64,000 bases of DNA from contig CM040128.1 in assembly GCA_022559845.1 (NCBI GenBank), positions 77,563,247 through 77,627,246 on the forward strand, written 5' to 3'. The notes below the pieces were generated by a model. It was not told the origin of the DNA and did not search any database. It saw nothing but the letters and a program-made list of their open reading frames with translations. How positions within the stretch are numbered: position 1 is the first letter of the stretch; each line of letters starts with the position of its first letter. Positions 55,710 to 64,000 of this stretch are shown piece after piece. Made by a program: the position numbers and the translations under genes. The DNA comes from Amorphophallus konjac. Its lineage: Eukaryota; Streptophyta; Magnoliopsida; Alismatales; Araceae.

Positions 55710-57490
55710 TATGGACACCTATTTTTAGCCCGCAAGTTGCGTCATTTCTCTTATTCATCATTTTTGATGTCTCGAATTATCTATTGCTTTGGAGCCTTCC
55801 TTGGATGGATTTTGAGCTCATTTCATTGTTCTCTAGCCTTTGGACTTTAGAGACCATGATTTCTTAGAGCCGTGGGGATAATTCTATCAGCTACAAGCTT
55901 TTCAAGTCGACTTGCGGCCCATTTAGGTCAACTTCCATCAAGCATTCGGCCCCTTTCATTGCGTAGTCCTGAACGTGGCCCTTTTACATCCGCTTATGTT
56001 CCTTTATTCATTAAGTGCCCTTCACCAAAGTTGTTCAGTTTTTAAAGCCCTACATTTTCTTCTTCTATGCCATTAGCCAGTTCTCCACCGATTTCAAGTT
56101 ATTCACATTTTTTTGGCAGGCTGTGCTGTTCACCCGCGAAACTAGTGTCTTTTCCTATGTTTTCACCCCATTTTCTCCCTCTTCTGATCGTCTTCTCATC
56201 TTGCACTCTTCATGAAAGTTGTTCCATTTTTTGTTACATACAATTTCTTCTTCTACCACTTTCACTAGTTCTACACCATTTTCAAGATCTTCTCCAATTT
56301 CCAAAGTTACACGAAGCCTGCCCAATTTTTTTCCCATCAGCCTTGCGGCCCTAGGAAGACTGCTAGGTGATGAAAACGGTCTTCCCAAGACCGCTAGGCT
56401 CCAAACAGTGTCCATTTTGCCCCGTTTCACCCCCTGAAGCCTTGCGGTCACCCCCTAGACCGTTTGGCATCCCCTTACAGTCCTTTCATGACCGTTTTCA
56501 TCAAAAAACGGCCCTGCGATATACCGTTTTTAGAACAGAGAGTCCAGATGATCATGAACTCCGATTTCTTTGCCGCTAAGCTCTTTGGACTCTTATTTGA
56601 ACCACTTTCGAAAGAGATAAGCCTCCACCTCGGTTTCCATTGATCTGGGACTCTTCCTACCACTATTATCTTGAGGTTTATGCATCTAAATCCCTAAAAT
56701 TGGGTGTTTATCTCAGATCTATCTTCAAAAATTTCTTGCTCCTATTTAAAGCACCCAGGTTCGCAGGTCGCGAAGAGGAGCCATGCTACATCTCCAACTC
56801 AACTCTTCGACCCCATCTTGCAGAGGGAAGTATTAGCTTTCAATTCTATGCTCAAGGGCTCAATTTCATTATCTCTTCTTTTAGTTCTAGTCCGCCCAAT
56901 TCACAAATCATCACAGAGTTTTGCACTTTCTCTACACTCTTGCACTTTTTTCCATATTGTATTGCATATTCCCTCAATTGTGCTATGTGATTTTTTCAAT
57001 CTATTTATTCATACATCATCACAATGCACACACCTATCTTTTACACCCTTCCACAGGGGTTAAAAACCTCCCCCCGGTGCGTTCTCCCTCAATCTTTACC
57101 TCTATTTTATCACTACAGGATTGATGCTACACTCATAGTTTCTAATGGGTTTTTCTCTTGTGTTTCATCTTTGTTTTGCAGGAGAGCATGATTGAACGTG
57201 AGGCCCTCTTCCTCTAGCCGGCTGGAAGGAGAGGAGGTCGGATCCCACAAGTTCCCCGCACCCATTCCTCAAGCGCGATCAAGTCTTCATCTTTCCAAGG
57301 TACACGACGCCGTTGCACTCCTTTCTCTCATATCTTCATCCTTTGGCGTTATTAAATCCTTGGTGGCGATCACGGTACATTTTCCTATTTATTCATCGCC
57401 CTTTGTTCATTGTCTTCCATGCTTGTTCATACTCATATGATACATGCATAGTTAGTTAGTTTGGGGGCGGGGGTAGAACAATCATCTACA
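55710..57490 (+). mobile_element. Tat-type 5' LTR (older copy)
   Basis: The start is worn (TATGGACACC for TGTTGACACC) and the end is ATCATCTACA. It is about 85% similar by eye to the first 400 bp of 60259-62957. Hairpins at 56375-56530, TATA-like TATTTAAA near 56746, predicted leader intron 57077-57181 and internal PBS-like word 57364-57376. Followed by the primer site. Confidence 0.8.
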
Positions 57491-57501
57491 ACTCTATTTT
57501 T

Positions 57502-57519
57502 TGGCGATCACGGTGGGAC
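57502..57519 (+). other. primer binding site (tRNA-Arg-like)
   Basis: TGGCGATCACGGTGGGAC, identical to the site at 10293-10310. Confidence 0.75.
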
Positions 57520-58911
57520 ACCTAGTGCCCATCACGTTATTCATGCTCTTTTGTAAGTTGGGTGTGTGCATGTGCATGTTTAGATAGTATTTTCTTCATT
57601 TTCCTTCTGTTTTGGGCATTTTCGGGTCTGTCTGGGCCTTGCGGTCCTCTCTAGGACCGCTAGGCACCCCTAGCGGTCATCACTGGGCCGCCAGAGCCTT
57701 TCTGGTAGCCTTGAAGTCGTTTGGTAGACCGCAAGGGGGTAAAAAATGGTCATCCAAGGGCCACTTTCTGATTCTGGCAGTTCTGGCACAGTGTTCACAG
57801 GGCCATGTTCGTTGATGCATAACTTGGCCTCCTATGGTCGGATTGCCCTGTTCTTGGGCTTGTTTTGTAGCCCTTTGTATTATCTTTCCATCCATATATC
57901 ATATGCATCATTTGGGTCATGTTTGCATAGTTTAATCTTATCTTCATTTTTGAGTTTTCTGCATAAAGTCTGCAGGCAGACCCAGGGACAGGTTGACAGG
58001 TACATCTTTTCATGATGATTTGATTGCCTTCCCGAGGTCTGATTGCTTGGTTCATGGTCCCATATTGTTCCCCTTTGTATTATCTCTCCATCCATATCTT
58101 ATTTGCATTATTTGGGTCACATTTGCATAGTTAAATATTGTCAACATTTTTGCATTTTGTCCATAAAATCTACATGCAGGTCCGAGGGCATACACAAAGG
58201 TATGCCGTTTATTCATGCCTTTTCATATCTTTTAGTGTCTGATTGTGCTTGTTCTTGGCCTTGCCTTGTTGTCCTTCATATTATCTTGGATTTCCCACTT
58301 TGTTTGCATCCATATCATCATGTTTGCATAGTTTAATCTTGCCTTGATTTTCTAGTTTTAAGCTAGAAATTACATGCACTCCGGTGCACATAGGGCCATG
58401 CATCCTTCATATTGTAGTTACATTCCTCCTTGGTAAGTGATCCTCTCGCCTCCATATTCCTTGGGGTCGACTAGGTGATCTTATCTGGGACATCCATAAG
58501 TCCCCGTGAGCCGTAGATTCCCACACGGACGCCGGGCCGGTTGTACCTTTCCACCCCTTAGGCTTGCATTTGTATACGTGTGAGGGAGTAAACCTTAGTC
58601 AACCCAAAGTTTGGACCTTATTCCCATAGGATTCCTATCTTGAGGGAATTATTCATCATTCAAATCATTAAAAGGTCTATTAAAACTTCTAAAGAATTTT
58701 CCCATCATATTAACTTGTTGGACTTGGGTTAAAACTCTCACATTGCATTGTTTGTGTTGTTTGGACTTGTCCAGACCTATTAGTGGTGTTTGTGTTGCAT
58801 TCCTTCATCATGTTTTCTCCTTGGTCTTTGAATTAGTGGGTCTGCCCCCATTTGTTCTCAAGCCCATTAAGCCCTTGCTTCCCTCATTGTACTAAGTCTC
58901 TATTTGCCCTC
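57520..58911 (+). other. Tat-type leader with conserved module
   Basis: No gene. Hairpin pairs at 57640-57740. Two or three imperfect repeats of a 150-bp unit (CTTGGTT/CTTGTTTTGT...CATCCATAT...GGGTCA) run from 57830 to 58330. The leader module (TGCACTCCGGTGCA...CCCGTGAGCCGTAG) lies at 58370-58570. Confidence 0.6.
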
Positions 58912-60258
58912 ATGGAGCATCATTCCAACCCCTTGTACCATTCTTCTTCCCAATCTTCTTCTTATTCCCGCGTGGAATCCTCTTCCCACGCGGGCCCATC
59001 TTCTTGTTGTCCCTCTGATCCATCCGAGGAATAGGCCAATCTCATGGACCATCTATCATGTCTTGTCCACCAAATGGACCCGGCCCAGGCCCAACGCCTT
59101 ATTGCAAATCATCTTCATAAGCAGTGGCGGAGCCAGGAGGGGGCAAGGGGGGGCCCTTGACTTGGGTAAATCTCTCTCTCTTTTTACATTTGCCCTCCAC
59201 CCCCTGTTGAGTTTTTTGGGTCCATTAGATGTCTATCGATGATGGATATATAGGTTTTATAATTAAGTTAAAATGTCTACTAATGGTGGGTATTTATCAC
59301 CCTATCACCCACATTTATTGGTTGGTTGTTTAATCGTAAATCGACGATGGAGATTTTATTTTGTAAGATAGAAACCTAAAAGAGGCAAAAGAGGATAAAA
59401 ACAGCATAGTAGAACCGTGAAAAGGTTTTGCGGCTGTCGACTGAGAAACTTTGTCTGTAGCTATGTAGGGTTATTTTTTGATGGTTGAGCATAAATAAAA
59501 AAAGACTATCGGGCTGTGCACAAGGTTGATTTGTAGGCTTGTAACAGGTCTCTCCGATCCGCACGTCCGCCCCCCCACACCTCACTCCACTCTGATGAGC
59601 TTCTCTGTCAATACGGTGAGTTTTTCCGCTTGCTCAGTTCTCTTGTTATCTATTTGGTGGCTTTTGCTGGAATCATAGGACTTTACCATGGGGTTTTACC
59701 TGGGGAAGACATTTCATTCAGGACTTTGATTTTATCTTTCTTTTTAATTCTTGCTTCATGTATTTTCAATCACAGGGATTTTACATGTCTCAGTAGCTTA
59801 ACCGAGTTCTCCTTCTCAGTTGTTCTTGTTTGTGATTCATTATCTCGATTATATAATATAAAGTCAGCTCCCACTCGTCGAAAACACTGCACCTGATTTT
59901 GAAGCTGAAGCAAGTTTTGTGGTGATCAATAGATGAATGGTAATTTTGTGACATATATTAAGAAGGAGGCATTCGAGAGTATTGACAATGAGACAATAAT
60001 ATAACGCTTTCAGAATATGAAGACTCATCGTGAACAACTCACTTGTAAAATATCTTCTACTTGAATGAAAATAAATAATTTTTATTATATTAGTTATATT
60101 TTGCCCCCCCTTTCAAATATTTCTAGCTCCGCCACTGTTCATAGGCCTTCTTCTCTCAATGGGCCTTCTCCTCATATTAATGGCCCTTCGTCCCTTAATA
60201 GGCCCCCTCTTCTCAATGGGCCATGTTCTTCTAATGGGCCTCATTCTCTTAATGGGTT
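58912..60258 (+). pseudogene. gag: Tat-type gag start, split by hAT and truncated
   Basis: ATG at 58912, Ser-rich start, TAG at 59032-59034, then in the same frame MDHLSCLVHQMDPAQAQRL, which parallels VLHMMAQLDPTQLQ of the complete Tat Gag. The hAT element sits after codon LHK (59121). Coding resumes at 60146 with tandem S-L-N-G-P repeats and is cut by the LTR at 60259. Only the N-terminus is left, with no capsid or protease. Confidence 0.65.
59122..60137. mobile_element. non-autonomous hAT-type DNA transposon
   Basis: 1016 bp with terminal inverted repeats CAGTGGCGGAGCCAGGA and its inverse TTTCTAGCTCCGCCACTG, and 8-bp target repeats TTCATAAG (59114-59121) and TTCATAGG (60138-60145), one mismatch. 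8-bp duplications and CAG...CTG ends fit the hAT superfamily. No transposase ORF; mobility would need a related active element. Confidence 0.88.
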
Positions 60259-62957
60259 TGTTGACACCTATTTTTGACCCGCAAGTCACGTTATTTCTCG
60301 TAATTCATCATTTTTGATGTCCCGAATTACCCATTATTTTGGAGCCTTCCTTGAACGGATTTCGAGCCCATTTCATTATTCCCTAGCCTTTGAACTTTAG
60401 AGATCATGATTTCTTATAGCCCTGGAGCTTATCTTATCAACTTCCGGTCTTCCAAGTTGACTTGCGGCCCATTTAGGCCCATTTCCATCAAGCATTCGGC
60501 TCTCTTTCGCTGCGCAGTCTTGAAAATGGTCATTTTTCATCTCATTCTCTTCCTCTATTCAAAATATGCACTTCACCAATGTTGTTCATCTTTCTAAGCT
60601 CTACAATTTCTTCTTCTACGCCATTAGCCAGTTCTGCACCGATTTCAATCTATTCGCATTTTTCCAGCGTGTTGTTCACCTGTGTCCCAGAATTCTTTCT
60701 CTCTATTCTAGCCCCATTTTCTCCATTTCTGATTACCTTTTCATCTTACTCTCTTCATGAAAGTTGTTCATCTTTCAGTTATCTAAAATTTCTTCTTCTA
60801 CCACTTTTGCTAATTCTGCACCGTTTTCAAGATATGATCCGATTTCAGAAGTCACGCAAAGTCTGCCCAAACGGTCGTGCAAACGACCGTTTCTTATTGC
60901 AAACGGTTCCTTAGCGGTCTTACGATAGACCACTAAGTAAACCGAGAGTCCAACCTGCGCTGGACTCTGCTCCATTTTTGTGCGTCGTGGCCCCCTTGCA
61001 GAGCCCCTAACTTCTTGAATTCTACTCCGAATTGAGTGACGTTTGTTCCTATGGCTTCTTCTTTATATTATCTTGAATTTGATCTATATATCTCAGATTT
61101 TCATTGGCTATCTTGCTCAGAAACGTGGATAAAAGTTGGGGATTTATGCGTCCTAGTTCAACACAAACTCTATAGATTAAGCTCCAGGGCTCCCTTCCAG
61201 AAGCCATATCTTCTAGATCCTTCATCCAAATAGAGTCATATTTTCTCCTACATCTTATCTTGACTATTATCTCGAGATTGATCTATAGATATCGAGATTT
61301 GGTGGACTCTATCTCTTAAACTCGTGGAGGAAAGTTGGGGACTTAAGCAGTTTTCTATATAAAGGGCCCTGTGCGAACCTCGCAATGGGGGCGCGTTTCC
61401 AAGGCGACGGCGAAGCCATGCCAAACTGTCTTCATCTTCCTTCAACCATAGCGTGAAGAGAGAAGTATTAACTTTGTTTTGGTTCCTTATTTGCTCAGTT
61501 TCATCAACGTTTGCCCACTCAACTTCACCTTTACTTTTGGCAAATCATCACAGTTTGATGTTTTTCTACTACAAGTCCGCGACGGGGGCCTGTTCATCAA
61601 GCCGGGGCGGAATCATGCTTCATTCTTTTCGTCCTCCTTTGACTCCATCTTGAAGAGGGGAGTATTAGCTTCATTTTTATTATATGAGTGCATTATTTCT
61701 CCTATCTTTTCCCCTTCTTTCAAGCCCCAACTTTTGAGGTTTCACCACTTTGTTCTGCACTTTTCTGAAGCTCAGATTTCTTACGATGGGGGCATGTTTG
61801 CGTCACCGGAACGAGGCCATGAGGCACTCTTGATCTGTCCTTTCAACTCCAGGCTCTAGAGGGAGGTATAATCTTTGTTTTCTTGGTTTTGGGCTCATTA
61901 TCCTATCATCTTCATGCATATTTTTGTCCATGAGTTTTGCACTTTCATTCTATTTTTACACATGTTTCTGTCATGTTCTGCACCCCATTGTTTTCTTGTA
62001 TTTTTCACCCCGTTTTTCACTATTGTCTTCCCCGTTTTAAACCCTCCTTTTTGCCCTAGTTTCACCATAATATTTCCACCTTTCCATAGCATCCTCTCTT
62101 TCCTTTTTTGGTGTTCTATCTTGTGAGATATTCATCATTCTTTGAGTCTATTTTGTGCACTGTTTTTCATTTTCTGCACAGTCTATATATTTTCCCAAAT
62201 CTCCGGCATCATAACTTTATGTCCCGACCTCCTTTTTGAGTGATTCTTGTTCCTACGTCTTCACAACACTCAAGTCTTCTGTCATACCAATTTTCTTCCT
62301 ATTTGGACATCTTTTGCCTTACTGTTTGCATCAGTCTTTACACCTAATTTGTAATGTTTGCACAGTTTTTCTTGTGACTTGCACTTTTGCACCTTGTTTA
62401 TCTAGGTTCATCATGACATATTAAATCAATCTCTTCATGTTAATCTCATCACAATATACACACTTATTATTTCCACCCTTCCACAAGGGTTAAAAACCCT
62501 CTCCTGGTAAGTTTGCCCTCAATCTTTCATGCTACTTTATGCACTTGGGCAGATTTCTACACTTAGCATTTTCCAATGAGTTTTGCCTCTTGTTTTATCT
62601 TTGTTTCACAGGAAAGCATGGAAAGTGAGGCCCTTACCTTCTATCCGGCTGGAGGGCAAGGCGAGGTAATCCACATAGTCCCCGCATCCTTGATATTGAG
62701 CGCGATCATCTCTTTTTCTATGGTACACAACGCACATAGTCTTCTTTCACATTCTTTGGCGTTGTCTTTCCTTGGTGGCGATCACGGTATTCTTCTACAT
62801 TTTTATTACCTTTTCATTGCTATATGATCATGCTACCATGTTTACATAGTCACATATTCATGCTATTCACTTGATTGGTGGACATATGCCTTCATGCTTA
62901 TTCATGTGATTTGTGGGGTCGGCACGCTTATACACATACATATTTTTCACATCTACA
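60259..62957 (+). mobile_element. Tat-type 5' LTR (younger copy, internally expanded)
   Basis: Starts TGTTGACACC and ends TCACATCTACA; followed by a primer site at 62967, so its element continues to the right. 2699 bp compared with 1781 bp for its relative at 55710; most of the difference is internal repetition at 61020-61870. Hairpins at 60868-60945, TATATAAA at 61356-61363, predicted leader intron 62507-62611, internal PBS-like word 62776-62788. Left flank is GGGTT; the right target copy would lie outside the window. Confidence 0.85.
61020..61870 (+). repeat. diverged tandem duplications within the LTR
   Basis: Two copies of a TATTATCT...GAT.TATA...AAAGTTGGGGA unit (61060-61145 and 61255-61345), then three copies of a GGGGGC...TTCAACTCC...GAGAGAAGTATTA unit (about 61385-61480, 61580-61680 and 61785-61880). 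The 55710 LTR has one of the latter, near 56760-56850. Confidence 0.7.
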
Positions 62958-62966
62958 CCCCTTTTT

Positions 62967-62983
62967 TGGTGATCACGGTGGGA
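62967..62983 (+). other. primer binding site (tRNA-Arg-like, variant)
   Basis: TGGTGATCACGGTGGGA, one change from the other two Tat sites. Leader sequence follows to 63118, where the LINE begins. Confidence 0.7.
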
Positions 62984-63118
62984 TCTCTATTGCCCATCAC
63001 TTTGTTTATGCTTTGATGCGATTTTGGTGTGTATATCCATGTTTAGATAGCATTTCATGTTCATATTGTTCACCTTGTTTGCATCCATATTGTTATGTTT
63101 GCATATGTTCATCATATC

Positions 63119-64000
63119 TTTTTTTTTTATGTAAAGCCAAGTCATCAAGTAGGAAGAAGGGAGAGTGCACCCCCATTACAGAGGAAGGGAATGTTCTCAC
63201 TTACCAAATCACCACTTGATGCTTTATTTTATTGATTTACCAAATGATGTGTACATGTTCACAGGAGGCCAAGCCTCTAAAATACAAAGAGATGGGAAAT
63301 GAAAAAAGAAAGCTATACAATCCTCCTGCGAAAGTTAGGGATGCCATTGACATCCGCAATAGCATAGCCTTTAGCTATTGGTGGCAGCTCTCTAATCGAG
63401 AAAAATTCTGAATTCCTTCTTGCTTGCACAGCATGATTGGCGAGCATAGCAGCTAGCTGATTCCCTTCTTTATATGTGTGGATAATGGGGCAATGACAAG
63501 AGAAAAAAAATTGTTGCAGGGGCTGCCACCAGGGGAGAAGAGACCAAGGAGGCTCTCTGTTCTTTTGCAGCAACGCGATCAAAACTTGAGAATCTGTAAA
63601 GATAGCTGAAATGGTAATGTTATGATGCTGTGCTAGACGAAGACCATCTAGCAATGCCCGACCCTCTGCCACCATGTTGGATCCAGCACCATAGTAATAT
63701 GAGAAACCCATTTTTAACTGTCCATGTTGATTTCTGAAACATCCACCACCCCCAGATGGACCGGGATTACCTTTGCTAGCCCCATCTACATTTAAAGAAA
63801 AATCAGAGGCCGGAGCTTTCCAAATAACAGTAACATATGATGGATGACAACTGTTAACTGAGATGCCAAAGTCTTGAAGAATGATCCGATATTCATTGCT
63901 AGGGCCATATTTAAATCTGATCTAGTTAATAATGAACTTTATGTCAACAAGGATCTGTTCTGAGATTGTTCCAAAACTGGTTCCATTGCCTTCGTTTTTG
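63119..64000 (-). mobile_element. 3' end of an L1-type LINE
   Basis: The minus-strand element ends in A10 (T-run 63119-63128), preceded by a 3' untranslated stretch of about 185 bp (63129-63312). The 5' part runs off the window. It inserted into the leader of the Tat-type element at 60259. Confidence 0.85.
63313..63921 (-). pseudogene. LINE ORF2 C-terminus, RNase H-like domain
   Basis: Open from after a TAG at 63922-63924 to the stop at 63313-63315, about 202 residues; similar coding continues upstream of the TAG to the window edge, so this copy is broken. Motifs of the plant LINE RNase H: SLNVDGASKGNPGPSG (first Asp), AEGRALLDGLRLA (Glu), FTDSQVLIALL (Asp) and YKEGNQLAAMLAN, where the last Asp of the usual N-x-x-AD is Ala. 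This domain removes RNA from the RNA-DNA hybrid after target-primed reverse transcription. The final Asp change and the stop suggest loss of function. Confidence 0.85.

Noticed and set aside
59376..59896. Short frames inside the hAT element as a transposase remnant
   Set aside because: No similarity to a DDE or dimerisation domain; they are short and unordered.

Overview
The window is repeat-dense DNA from a flowering plant with a transposon-rich genome, and no host gene was recognised in its 64 kb. Almost every base belongs to LTR retrotransposons inserted into one another: Ty1/copia Sirevirus-type elements with initiator-Met primer sites, multiple polypurine tracts and coiled-coil zinc-knuckle Gag; Ty3/gypsy Tat-lineage elements with two RNase H domains; an Athila-like solo LTR; and gypsy LTRs beginning TGTAACGACCC. 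A small hAT-type DNA element and the 3' end of an L1-type LINE are also present. The combination points to an angiosperm, but the species cannot be told from the sequence.

Layout. 1-1486: worn copia/Sirevirus debris with a gag fragment. 1487-8365: two minus-oriented Sirevirus-type LTRs (1487-2469 and 2470-5371), the second with a downstream ORF of unknown function that is split cleanly by a solo LTR (5864-7677, TSD AAGAT). 8366-42887: a minus-oriented gypsy LTR cut into three pieces by later insertions: a complete Tat element (8535-29440, TSD TCTGG) and a second solo LTR of the same gypsy family (30369-42467, TSD GGGTA), which itself contains a non-autonomous Sirevirus (31340-40231, TSD CAAGA). 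42888-about 55.4 kb: a plus-strand gag-only Sirevirus whose 5' LTR was hit by another LTR-type insertion (about 43850-47087) and by an Athila-like solo LTR (48730-50552, TSD TATTC). 55710-64000: two diverged Tat-type 5' LTRs with leaders (55710-57490 and 60259-62957). The first element's gag was hit by the hAT element (59122-60137) and cut by the second LTR; a minus-strand LINE ends the window.

The 20.9 kb Tat element is the only nearly intact one. It has near-identical LTRs, an Arg-tRNA-like primer site, gag-pro with a C-terminal G-patch, and pol (RT, degenerate RNase H, second RNase H, integrase). An 8.3 kb 3' section carries two antisense genes. One is a 478-codon ORF. The other is a seven-exon gene with phase-0 introns encoding a plant-mobile-domain protein with basic N-terminal and coiled-coil C-terminal parts.

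The most unusual signal is not a gene. Non-coding parts of several unrelated elements are filled with paired short inverted motifs about 25 nt long. Tat and gypsy elements use CGGTC/GACCG stems whose outer base pair changes in a compensatory way between families. Each Sirevirus-type LTR uses its own motif: GTCGAC palindromes, AGGCG/CGCCT or ACAGACTTT. Three Tat-type LTRs also share a predicted leader intron of 105-108 nt and an internal copy of their own primer site.
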